A stretch of DNA of 64,000 nucleotides from Pseudomonas gingeri (GTDB lineage: Bacteria > Pseudomonadota > Gammaproteobacteria > Pseudomonadales > Pseudomonadaceae), in the NCBI RefSeq assembly GCF_013385635.1, contig NZ_JACAPR010000026.1:62001-126000 (forward strand). Direction: 5' to 3'. A program made the position numbers and the translations under genes. The notes under the pieces were generated by a model. The model did no database searches. It saw nothing but the letters and a program-made list of their open reading frames with translations, and was not told the origin of the DNA. Positions 32,287 through 39,790 of the stretch are shown here, piece by piece; position 1 is the first letter of the stretch; each line of letters starts with the position of its first letter.

Positions 32287-33606
32287 TTATTCGGCAGCGG
32301 CTTTCATATCAGACAGCAAGAAATCTTTTACATCCCAAAATAGTTTGGAAAACCGAGAAAACCTGGATTCATCCAATTCAGGAACGATATCTCTAGCAAA
32401 CGCCAATTTTCCTCCTGAAATTTCTCTTGTTTCTGGAATGTCACTCTTCCTTGTATCAATCACCAAACCAGACCCACTTTTTACCCTGATTTCTAAGTCA
32501 GGATATCTTAGTTCAAGACCATGTCCTTGCTCGTTTTTTTGGTTTAGCACATCATCATCAAAAAGAAACTCTATGGAGTAATTTTGCATCTCCACATATT
32601 TTTCCCGATCTTTAGAAGCGGGTATCAACATCGCGCCGGCTCGACCGCTCTCAGAAAACTTTCCAGGTTTGGCGTACTTCCCTTCACCTCTACTTCTAAA
32701 ATATTTTGGAAGTCTCTTGTAAGCTTCAACGCCTTCTCGATCATTATCAAATAGAGCCAGTGCTGGGTACGCACTATCCTGCCTGACAGTAGATATGAAA
32801 CTGGAAAGCGTTTGTGCTCCCCCGGAACCGCCCTTGCTCCCTCCAGTTATATCGCATTCCTTTATCAGGAATGGTATTTCTTCATCTGGAAAAAGCTTGT
32901 TATAAGCAGTGTTTAAAATCATGCGATCGGTCTTTCCCTCCACATACAGTACTGGCTTGGTAACTGCGCTCAATCCTCGCCTTAATGCAATCAGCTCTTT
33001 GTGAGAGTTGCTTAAAAGCTCATCCTCAGGTGACCATTCTTTCCTTAGGGCTTCTTCAGTTAGAAAGTGCTGACTCCTAATCATTGGGTCATATTCTTCC
33101 AGTATGTTGTATCTGCTATTTATCCGATTTTGCAGCTCGCTCCACCTGTGTTTTCTGATCAACATAAATATATGGCTTGGTATGTGAAAAAGATCCCATG
33201 TTAACATATTCATAATGTCAGTCATGTCTGCAGGGCGTCTATATTCAAAAACTATATCAAGCATTTCGGTGATTAGAATTCTACCCGAATCGTTCACCCA
33301 CAAATCTGTGCCGTAGCCATATTCGTGCAAATCCGAAGTTTCAAAGCTCTTGAATATCATGCTTAGCAGAGAGCCTGGAATATGGACATCGGTAATGTCT
33401 TTAAGCATCCTGAGCACGAACAGTGCCTCTAGAATCCTCTCATGCTTTTCCAATATAGCTGGCAATAGATCATTTAGGCGCTCTAGTAGCTCTAAGACTA
33501 CGCTATCTCCCAAGTAGTATTGTTCTTGCCGTTTCTCAACAGGAGAAAAAGGATAACCAAATCCATCAATTGGATGAGTTTTGTCGAAATCTTTCATTTC
33601 AATCAT
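32287..33606 (-). CDS. Single-gene Toprim-domain protein, putative phage defence
   Basis: The product has 439 residues. The C-terminal part is an OLD/Toprim-like fold with the Glu in KPVLYVEGKTDRMIL (about residue 220), a Gly/Ser-rich loop DITGGSKGGSGGAQ and the acidic LALFDNDREGVEAY (about 285). The N-terminal 210 residues are helical, with no P-loop, so it is not a full OLD nuclease with its own ATPase. The gene is AT-rich compared with the phage genes and stands alone in reverse orientation. This fits a horizontally acquired defence gene. The domain combination is unfamiliar to me. Confidence 0.6.
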   Translation of the reverse strand: MIEMKDFDKTHPIDGFGYPFSPVEKRQEQYYLGDSVVLELLERLNDLLPAILEKHERILEALFVLRMLKDITDVHIPGSLLSMIFKSFETSDLHEYGYGTDLWVNDSGRILITEMLDIVFEYRRPADMTDIMNMLTWDLFHIPSHIFMLIRKHRWSELQNRINSRYNILEEYDPMIRSQHFLTEEALRKEWSPEDELLSNSHKELIALRRGLSAVTKPVLYVEGKTDRMILNTAYNKLFPDEEIPFLIKECDITGGSKGGSGGAQTLSSFISTVRQDSAYPALALFDNDREGVEAYKRLPKYFRSRGEGKYAKPGKFSESGRAGAMLIPASKDREKYVEMQNYSIEFLFDDDVLNQKNEQGHGLELRYPDLEIRVKSGSGLVIDTRKSDIPETREISGGKLAFARDIVPELDESRFSRFSKLFWDVKDFLLSDMKAAAE

Positions 33607-33917
33607 AATTTGAACTCACAAAAATCGGTGTGCTTTTAATTTTTGGTGTTACGCTCTGAAAACTCGTTGATTTAAGCTGTTCTTGAAATTAGTTCAACCT
33701 AAAGATTATAAGCGGATTGATTTTTTATGCGATTTTTTACTTTCGGTCAAGGAACGGCGTTGCTTGAGTGGTCGCTTTTGGCCGAGAGCGGTCTATTGCG
33801 AGATTTTATATTACCCATCGTCGGGCTTGCCTGCAGCTACCCTTAAGCAGGAGCTATTCTGCTCAATCGTAAGCTGGCTGAGCTTCCAGAAAATTTGGCA
33901 TGGAGATCAGGGTGGGT
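33607..33917. other. AT-rich intergenic region with dispersed repeat
   Basis: No gene of convincing quality is seen. The left end contains the upstream region of the Toprim gene. GGTCGCTTTTGGCCGAGAGC (33770-33793) is copy 2 of the dispersed repeat. A small AGCAG...CTGCT hairpin lies near 33848. A short in-frame ORF at 33683 (84 codons) has no ribosome-binding site or recognisable sequence and is not called. Confidence 0.4.
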
Positions 33918-34127
33918 ATGAGACGGAAGCTGGATGACGGCTTCAGAGCAAGTGAACTCCTAATCCAGCAGGCTGTTGAGGGCTTGCGACGGTACGAGGC
34001 TGCGCTATCAAAGGGAGCATCTACAGAGGAGATAAAGCGCCTGCGTGTGCTGGCTGAGTCGCTGTTTCAGGCTGTGACTGAGCATCACCTCCGTGCAGCC
34101 GGTTGCTATCTTTCTACCCGGCATTAG
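33918..34127 (+). CDS. Small conserved phage-type helical protein
   Basis: The 69-residue product starts MRRKLDDGFRASELLIQQAV and continues EGLRRYEAALSKGASTEEIK. It is wholly helical and looks like short proteins that occur at the ends of Pseudomonas prophages, but I cannot name a family. AGGGTGGGT precedes ATG 33918. The gene is GC-rich, unlike the flanking defence genes. It might mark the original right end of the phage. Confidence 0.5.
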   Translation: MRRKLDDGFRASELLIQQAVEGLRRYEAALSKGASTEEIKRLRVLAESLFQAVTEHHLRAAGCYLSTRH

Positions 34128-34136
34128 GTGAGTCAG

Positions 34137-34155
34137 TGGTACAGAAATGGTACAG
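34137..34155. repeat. Tandem TGGTACAG repeat, possible recombinase arm site
   Basis: TGGTACAG occurs at 34137-34144 and again at 34148-34155, with an 11-bp period. Short direct repeats with a one-helical-turn period are typical of arm-type sites bound by tyrosine recombinases. No core attachment site is seen next to it; the tRNA fragment is 5.5 kb away. Confidence 0.35.
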
Positions 34156-34289
34156 GCTCAAATGGATCCGTCTGTAAGGCTCGTAGTGCAAGAGTTTCAG
34201 GAAGAATAGGTCCAATCCATCATCGCGCGTATTACTGGCTGGTCATCAGTCGCGGTTTTTCGAATGACCGCTTTGGGTCGCATGCTAGC

Positions 34290-34313
34290 GTCCGCTATCG
34301 GCCAAAAGCGGCC
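34290..34313. repeat. Dispersed palindromic repeat, copy 3
   Basis: GTCCGCTATCGGCCAAAAGC followed by GGCC is the reverse-complement form of the repeat. A second partial unit GACCGCTTTGGGTCG lies just upstream (34266-34280). It is located between the small phage protein and the Toprim partner gene. Confidence 0.55.
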
Positions 34314-34395
34314 AATCATTACCGGCATAGGCGAGCCTCCAGAATAGGACTGCCTGTGCAAGAGAATCCGAGTTGATTAGATGAGCCGGTATGGG

Positions 34396-34995
34396 TTAGA
34401 GCAATGCAGCAATTCTTGGGATGCATCGCGAGAGGCTAGGAGATCGTTCTGCCGCCCTCTCAGCGCTCCAAAATTCTTGAACGAATTGTGTTAAGTGTAT
34501 GTTGTAACCTAAGCCTGTAGGGCTAGAACTCCCTTTCCGAGGGAGCATTTCTTCTCTCAGGTCTCGACGTTTGGATTTACGTATTAAACGAAGTAGTTCT
34601 TGCTTCGGATCCACTATCACATCGGGTGTGCGGTTCATCAAAGCAGCGCTGAATTGAGCAAAGGCAGACAGACCTTCATGATCGGCGAGAACCCATGCTT
34701 CCGCTTCTCTCACCGCTAGTCTGAGCGCTAGCCGGGGAGATGGATGAGAAGGCATCCATGCATTTCTTTGAGTTACTACACACGGAGCTTGATCAGCATC
34801 TGCCAGCATGATCACCGGCATAACTGAATTAGCGACTACGTTCATTTTTTCAATCATCGCCCGAAAAGGAGCACATCCATTCGTGATTGTTCTCTGTTGG
34901 ATTATTGCCCCCTTGTTCGATTGAAGAATTATTGCCTCAGCTAACACACAACACAGTTGATCCTCTCCCACTATGACAACACGCTCTCCCATCAC
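34396..34995 (-). CDS. Toprim-like effector of a two-gene defence module (DUF4276-like)
   Basis: The 199-residue product has a Toprim-like core: RVVIVGEDQLCCVLAEAII with the Glu near residue 8, then VMPVIMLADADQAP with the acidic pair at about 67. RLALRLAVREAEAWVLAD follows, typical for DUF4276-like proteins. The start overlaps the ATPase stop by four bases (ATGA at 34992-34995). ATPase-plus-Toprim pairs of this shape (as in AriAB, RloAB and related systems) act in abortive infection. Here the Toprim part would be the effector, probably a nuclease. Confidence 0.62.
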   Translation of the reverse strand: MMGERVVIVGEDQLCCVLAEAIILQSNKGAIIQQRTITNGCAPFRAMIEKMNVVANSVMPVIMLADADQAPCVVTQRNAWMPSHPSPRLALRLAVREAEAWVLADHEGLSAFAQFSAALMNRTPDVIVDPKQELLRLIRKSKRRDLREEMLPRKGSSSPTGLGYNIHLTQFVQEFWSAERAAERSPSLSRCIPRIAALL

Positions 34996-36140
34996 AGCAA
35001 ACCTAGCTGGTCTATATTACTTGGCCTTGCCTTCGGCAACATCACATCTGCCGGAGTCATCCCAGACTTCATCAGCTGCGTTTCAAATTCGTCAGCAACC
35101 CGGGCGGTAGTTCCATCCGCTCCAGCCTCGAGAAGCAAAATTGAATTACTCTCCAATGGATTTCTAAGTAGCGCCTCACTATGAGTTGTGATTATTACCT
35201 GCCTATTGAGAGCCTTCTGCTTGCGTAGAATTCTATCAATCATTAATGGTATATGCGAAACGATTGCATCATTAAGCGATAGCTCTGGCTCTTCAAGCAA
35301 TAACAAAGTATTGTTCTCTTGGAGCATCCATAGCAATCCGATCAGCCGAAGTGTGCCATCAGAAAATTGATCCTCTCGCTGCCATGCCCCATGGTTCCTC
35401 CAATGCTGATAGGATGCCATAAGATGAGGCTGGCCATTAACTTTATCCAGCTCGAACTTTAGCTCACTAAATTGCGGGACCGCTTTCTCCAGCGCTGATT
35501 GAATACGACGAAGTTTCGCATCTCTGGACCGAGGTGATGTTTTAGCAACCCGCTGCAATAAACCTTGACCAAACGGATCATCCTCCAATATCCTTCCTGA
35601 AATCTCTGAGAATTTTAAAAGCTGGGGAACTAAGTGCAGGTAAGTGGTACTACCGAAGAAATCGGCAATTCCGCGAAAATCTTTGTTTGCATTAATCTGC
35701 TCTAGTGCAGTCTGAGTTAGACGCACCCTATCCTTGGCATCATCTTTATCTGGCCGATTCAGAACAACCTTTCCATTGAACTTTGCGATTTCACGGGTTA
35801 TAAATAATCGCTGTGCTCCAGTACCTTCGGGTTTAAAGCCCAAGGAATACTCCCATATGGGAGGCTCGCCAACTTCCTCAGAAATTTCGATGTCTATTTT
35901 CACTTCGATATCAGACCTTGCCTGCAAACAGCGAAGCTTTTTTATTCCACCTCGATCTTCGATGGCTTTCTGCAATCCTCCACCGGCAGGCTTACATATA
36001 TCTCTCAAAAACCTAAAAACATCTAGCAAATTAGACTTTCCAGATGCGTTTGAACCGATTATGTAAGTCCGACTTTGAAGGGGGATTTCAAGACGCTTGA
36101 AGTTTCGCCAGTTTTTTAAAGTCAACTTAGTTATTAACAT
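34992..36140 (-). CDS. AAA ATPase (AAA15/21 type) of a two-gene defence module
   Basis: The product has 382 residues. It has the start MLITKLTLKNWRNFKRLEIP, Walker A in YIIGSNASGKSNLLD (about residues 28-40), an ABC-like signature QFSDGTLRLIGLLW and Walker B LLLLEEPELSLND. VIITTHSEALL supplies the switch His. This is the OLD/RecF-like ATPase found with Toprim partners in phage defence. The stop overlaps the partner start, so the two are co-translated. GC content is low for this genome, suggesting recent transfer. Confidence 0.8.
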   Translation of the reverse strand: MLITKLTLKNWRNFKRLEIPLQSRTYIIGSNASGKSNLLDVFRFLRDICKPAGGGLQKAIEDRGGIKKLRCLQARSDIEVKIDIEISEEVGEPPIWEYSLGFKPEGTGAQRLFITREIAKFNGKVVLNRPDKDDAKDRVRLTQTALEQINANKDFRGIADFFGSTTYLHLVPQLLKFSEISGRILEDDPFGQGLLQRVAKTSPRSRDAKLRRIQSALEKAVPQFSELKFELDKVNGQPHLMASYQHWRNHGAWQREDQFSDGTLRLIGLLWMLQENNTLLLLEEPELSLNDAIVSHIPLMIDRILRKQKALNRQVIITTHSEALLRNPLESNSILLLEAGADGTTARVADEFETQLMKSGMTPADVMLPKARPSNIDQLGLL

Positions 36141-36214
36141 TTCGTTTCATGTCCTTCTTTGTGGCTCGCCTCCGCTATCTTACCACTTCGATTGGCAAGG
36201 AGCAGGCAGCACGA

Positions 36215-36228
36215 AATGTGTACACATT
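36215..36228. promoter_or_regulatory. Perfect 14-bp palindrome upstream of the ATPase/Toprim operon
   Basis: AATGTGTACACATT is fully self-complementary and lies about 75 bases upstream of the ATPase start. A TAAGAT (-10-like) occurs between it and the gene on the minus strand. It may be an operator for a regulator not encoded nearby. Confidence 0.45.
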
Positions 36229-36314
36229 ACGGAGTCGTTAGAGGCGTGTCCATGGTCAAAGACCTTCCGTGTGGTAGTCATGGCGATGGTACCGGAGAAA
36301 AACCAGAGTTGACT

Positions 36315-36338
36315 GTCCACTTATGGCCGATTTCCGCC
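36315..36338. repeat. Dispersed palindromic repeat, copy 4 (weak)
   Basis: GTCCACTTATGGCCGATTTC keeps the central TGGCCGAT of the repeat family and its flanking GTCC. It lies between the defence module and the DUF1254 genes. Confidence 0.4.
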
Positions 36339-36434
36339 TTTCGTGAAGGGCTGATATCGACCCAAAGCTGTCGGTCAAGAACGCCGAAGACATGATTGCA
36401 TTCATGCATTCATGTCGTTCAGACGCAGTTCAGA

Positions 36435-37925
36435 TCATTGCTTGATCAAATCCCCCGGTTTCCATGCCTTCTCGAAGAACGCCTTGGTCGGGCCATATAA
36501 CCGCAGAATCACGAAGTAGCCTTCGCCAGGCAGGGTTTTGATCCAGTTTTTGCCGGCGCCCGGTGAGTTCGGGCCGAAATGCACATCGATCGAGCCGTCG
36601 GCGTTGGTGACGGGCTTGTCCATGGTGTTCAGCGACGGGAACGGCTGGCCGTTATCCAGGCCTGATGCAGTGATCGAGTCATACGCCGTCACCGACCAGA
36701 ACAATGCCGCCGGAATGCCTTTGGGCAGGTTCAGCGAGTAGCTGTTGCTGCCGGACAGGAATTGGCCTTTGGCATCGACGAAAGTGGCCGGGTACTTGGC
36801 ACCGACGTTTTCCATGTTCACCGCCATTCCCGGACTCGCCGAGTAGGCATTGGTGAAAAAACCGGTGCGCGGGTCGATGTAATTGAAGGTGTCGGCGGTG
36901 AACGTCGCATTGCCGGGGAATACGTTCAACCACTTGCGATCCGGATACCAGGTGCCATTGGCGACAATGGTTTGCGGCGTGTAAGAAATGGCATGGCCGA
37001 TCTTGCTCGCGGTTTTCGCTGCCTTGTCGAGCAGGTCGCGGGTGGCAGGCTCCGGTTTGAACGGTTTGCCTTTGACGATGCCCAGAGCGGCGAGCATGCC
37101 GCGCATTTCCATGTCTTGCGGGTCAACGTATTCGTGATCGATGAACCGCGACAGCATGTCGAACGCACTGCCGTCGGAGGGGTAGAGCATGTTGACCGGA
37201 GTTTTCGAGGCGTTGGGGAATTCCATCGCTTTGGCCGTGGCCTGTTTGCCCAGCGGATAGATGCGCGTCTGCTCCATGACTGCGACCGGTGCCGCCAGTT
37301 GTTTCGGGTCCTTGAAGAATCCGCGCCAGAACACGAACACACCGTAAGTACGCGAGCGGTAAGTCAGGTAGCCCGGCGGTACCTCGCCCTTGTAGTCCGG
37401 TGGCAGCACCAGATACTTGGCACCCTTGCCTTTATCCGGTCCCGGCAGCCCGACATCACCACACCATTGGCGACCTTCGATCTGGCCCTCGGAGCAGATC
37501 GGCCGTTGGAAGAAGTCATCGAGAATGCCCTGCAAGCCTGGCGGGACTTCGATCACCATCGGGCCGTCCTGCTTGAGATCCAGATAGCCCATGGCATAGA
37601 TCACGTCGGAATTGGGCGTGGTGACGCGGGTCTTGGCGTTGAGGCGGTCCTTCCAGATCGGCAGCACGTTGTAGCCGGCACCGAAGGCTTTTTCCGAACC
37701 TTCTTTCATGGCGTACATGTTCAACGCCGGCAGTGCCCAGATGTACGACTGCACGGCACGCTGGAAAAGCAATTCGTTTTGCAGTTGCGCCACGCCCTCC
37801 AGTGTTGGATAGCCGCCGGCAAAAGGCAGATCGGCCAACTGTTCATAGTGCGTGGCGGCCTGGGCGCTGAGGCTGATCGAGATGGCCAGGCCCGTTGCAG
37901 TCAGTGATTTTGCAAATGTGCTCAT
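36435..37925 (-). CDS. Exported DUF1254/DUF1214 protein
   Basis: The 496-residue product has a Sec signal peptide (STFAKSLTATGLAISISLSA, cleavage near AQA). It then carries a DUF1254 domain (about 45-200, TTPNSDVIYAMGYLDLKQDG) and a C-terminal DUF1214 domain (NSYSLNLPKGIPAALFWSVT, then GKNWIKTLPGEGYFVILRLY). The function of these periplasmic proteins is not established. It is paired with a related gene 20 bases upstream, probably as one operon and derived by duplication. Its GC content is that of Pseudomonas, unlike the defence genes beside it. Confidence 0.82.
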   Translation of the reverse strand: MSTFAKSLTATGLAISISLSAQAATHYEQLADLPFAGGYPTLEGVAQLQNELLFQRAVQSYIWALPALNMYAMKEGSEKAFGAGYNVLPIWKDRLNAKTRVTTPNSDVIYAMGYLDLKQDGPMVIEVPPGLQGILDDFFQRPICSEGQIEGRQWCGDVGLPGPDKGKGAKYLVLPPDYKGEVPPGYLTYRSRTYGVFVFWRGFFKDPKQLAAPVAVMEQTRIYPLGKQATAKAMEFPNASKTPVNMLYPSDGSAFDMLSRFIDHEYVDPQDMEMRGMLAALGIVKGKPFKPEPATRDLLDKAAKTASKIGHAISYTPQTIVANGTWYPDRKWLNVFPGNATFTADTFNYIDPRTGFFTNAYSASPGMAVNMENVGAKYPATFVDAKGQFLSGSNSYSLNLPKGIPAALFWSVTAYDSITASGLDNGQPFPSLNTMDKPVTNADGSIDVHFGPNSPGAGKNWIKTLPGEGYFVILRLYGPTKAFFEKAWKPGDLIKQ

Positions 37926-37944
37926 CGCGAACGTCCTGTTCTGG

Positions 37945-39408
37945 TCAATTGGTTTTCAGTACGGCTGGGGGCACCCACTGGCCATTCAGTGCGGCCGGTT
38001 CAGGCCAGTAGGCGCGGATGTACAGCGAGAAATCAGCACCTTGGGGCGTCGGCAGCCAATTGCTTTCCTTGTCCTTGCCCGGTGATTCGCTCTGCACGTA
38101 AATCGTCAACGAACCATCGGCATTGGCCTGCAGTGATTTGTTCTTGGTGCCGATCGAATAGCGCTTGAGGTCATTCGGGGAAAAGAAGTGCTGCTCGTTG
38201 TACAGGGTCAGCGACCAGAAGCCTTTAACCGGCGGCAGTTGCCCCTTAGCAAAGGTCACGGAGTAGCTGTTCTGCCCATTGAGACGCGTACCGGACTTGT
38301 CCAAGTCCTGATAGAAGTATTTGGTCTCTTTCTGTTGGTTGACGAAAATATTCGAGCGCGCTACGGCGGTACGGCTGAAGTAGTCGGTGCCAAACGCTGC
38401 ACCGTTGCTGATGGTGCTCCAGTGATCCGGCAGTTGCAGGCCATAGTTGCGGAACTGCAACAGCGGATCGATCACTTCGCTGTCGGCTTTTTTCGCTTCA
38501 TCGATCATCGCCGCCTTCAGTTGCGGATCAGCCCTGGCGATGGCCGCGAGGGTGGCCATCTGCGCGTAGCGGGCTTCTTCGCCCGGCAACGGTTTGGCGT
38601 CCTCGAGTAGCGCCGGCAACTCGTCGAAGAATTTCTCCGGCATCACCCATTTGGTTTCGCCGCTGCCCGCCGCCTGCGCCGGGAATTTTGGCAGTTTCGC
38701 CCAGTCCCGGTGTTTGACCTTGCCGTCGTATTGCGACAACGGGTACATGTCCACGCCCGACAGCGACGCTTGAATGGCTGTGCGGTCGGCTGCGGTATCG
38801 TCCTGGAACACTCGGGGAATCACGAAGCCGGTGCTGGTACGTGCCCGAAAGACTTTGGAGATGCCCGCAGGCACCTTGCCATTCCAGTCAGGGCCAACCA
38901 GCAGATAGAAGCCGGGTTTGCTGCCGTACATCTTGCCGAGTTCGGCAAAGCTATCGGAGCGTAGATCCACCACCTGATACACCCAAAAACGGCTTCCGAA
39001 GTCCGGCACTTGCAGCACGACCGGTTCCAGATCCAGCGCGATGCTGCCCGCGCCGTACACCACATCCTGATTCGGGCATGCGACCAGCCGTTCTGCCGGA
39101 TCAATGTAATCACTGAGCATCGACAGTCGATTGATCGGCGCGACCGGAACGATGCCACCCATCAAGCCCGGTTCGGGCAGGTCTTTGAAGGCCTGGCGAC
39201 GGTTGAAAATATTGGCCATCGGCCAACCCCAGAAATACGCTTCGCGCGCCATCATGCGCACATAGGGTTCGGTGACCTTGGTGCCGGCGACAGGCCCGGC
39301 AACGGAAGCTTCGCCAGCGTAGCTGGGTGGCACCAGTAGGGATGTGGTTGCCAGTGCACCGAGCAGTGTCAGTGCGAACAGGTTCAGGCGATGGGGTGAT
39401 TGATTCAT
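37945..39408 (-). CDS. Exported DUF1254/DUF1214 protein (first gene of pair)
   Basis: The 487-residue product has a signal peptide (LFALTLLGALATTSLLVPPS, then YAG). DUF1254 follows with EAYFWGWPMANIFNRRQAF, CPNQDVVYGAGSIALDLEPV and FWVYQVVDLRSD. DUF1214 lies at the end (NSYSVTFAKGQLPPVKGFWS, then ESNWLPTPQGADFSLYIRAY). ATG 39408 has AAGGATG upstream. It is similar in domain order to the following gene. As cargo of a tRNA-borne island it may give a fitness trait to the lysogen, which is speculation. Confidence 0.82.
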   Translation of the reverse strand: MNQSPHRLNLFALTLLGALATTSLLVPPSYAGEASVAGPVAGTKVTEPYVRMMAREAYFWGWPMANIFNRRQAFKDLPEPGLMGGIVPVAPINRLSMLSDYIDPAERLVACPNQDVVYGAGSIALDLEPVVLQVPDFGSRFWVYQVVDLRSDSFAELGKMYGSKPGFYLLVGPDWNGKVPAGISKVFRARTSTGFVIPRVFQDDTAADRTAIQASLSGVDMYPLSQYDGKVKHRDWAKLPKFPAQAAGSGETKWVMPEKFFDELPALLEDAKPLPGEEARYAQMATLAAIARADPQLKAAMIDEAKKADSEVIDPLLQFRNYGLQLPDHWSTISNGAAFGTDYFSRTAVARSNIFVNQQKETKYFYQDLDKSGTRLNGQNSYSVTFAKGQLPPVKGFWSLTLYNEQHFFSPNDLKRYSIGTKNKSLQANADGSLTIYVQSESPGKDKESNWLPTPQGADFSLYIRAYWPEPAALNGQWVPPAVLKTN

Positions 39409-39500
39409 AAAAGCATCCTTACTTGCGGGATCACCTTTTGCTGGTGAGTCGCAGGAAAGATAGCTCAAGTTTGGTGGGGTGACGTTTGATCGGCTTGAAC

Positions 39501-39558
39501 GTCAGCTTTTGGCCGATTGCAGCCGGTGACGACGGGCAGCTATCGGCCGGAAGTGAAC
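39501..39558. repeat. Dispersed palindromic repeat, copy 5 (inverted pair)
   Basis: GTCAGCTTTTGGCCGATTGC (39501-39520, continuing AGCC) faces an inverted copy ending TATCGGCCGGAAG (39534-39558). The pair could fold into a long imperfect hairpin. It lies about 95 bases upstream of the DUF1254 pair's start and 140 bases before the tRNA fragment. Confidence 0.55.
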
Positions 39559-39695
39559 ACTGGAGGAGGAGCAAAATCAGTTCCGAAACTCAAAAGATCA
39601 GCCTTGTAGTTTGAGACTTGTAGGGGAGGAAAGCATCCTTTTTTGCGGAATCTTTTTATCTATAAGATTTTGATTTTTAAGGATAAATATGAGGA
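39559..39695. other. AT-rich segment at island right end
   Basis: No gene is seen. The segment is AT-rich near 39,640-39,690 and ends at the tRNA-derived sequence. Such AT-rich ends often hold integration host factor and recombinase sites. Confidence 0.35.
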
Positions 39696-39751
39696 CTTGA
39701 AAACTGCCGACTGTAACAGGTCCCAGAGTTCGAATCTCTGCGCCTCCGCCA
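39696..39751 (+). other. attR: 3' fragment of tRNA-Ser(TGA)
   Basis: The 56 nt start in the anticodon loop (CTTGAAA), continue with the 3' anticodon stem ACTGCC, the long variable arm GACTGTAACAGGTC and the T arm CAGAGTTCGAATCTCTG. They end in CGCCTCC-G-CCA. Bases before 39696 (GAGGA) do not pair with ACTGC, so the 5' half is missing. Phage integrases often recombine in a tRNA anticodon loop and leave such a fragment at the far end. The intact gene should lie left of the window. Confidence 0.82.
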
Positions 39752-39762
39752 TATTACACACC

Positions 39763-39790
39763 ACAAAGCCCCGATAATTCGGGGCTTTGT
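39763..39790 (+). terminator. Terminator native to the tRNA-Ser locus
   Basis: ACAAAGCCCCGA (39763-39774) and TCGGGGCTTTGT (39779-39790) form a perfect 12-bp stem with a TAAT loop. It directly follows the tRNA CCA end, as expected for the terminator of the original tRNA gene. It therefore marks the resumption of chromosome sequence. Confidence 0.8.

Noticed and set aside
34396..36140. Firm assignment as the PARIS defence system
   Set aside because: The ATPase-plus-Toprim layout fits, but the small protein lacks clear resemblance to the DUF4435 AriB; only a general architecture match is claimed.
39696..39751. Functional tRNA gene
   Set aside because: The 5' acceptor, D arm and 5' anticodon stem are missing, so it cannot fold as a tRNA.
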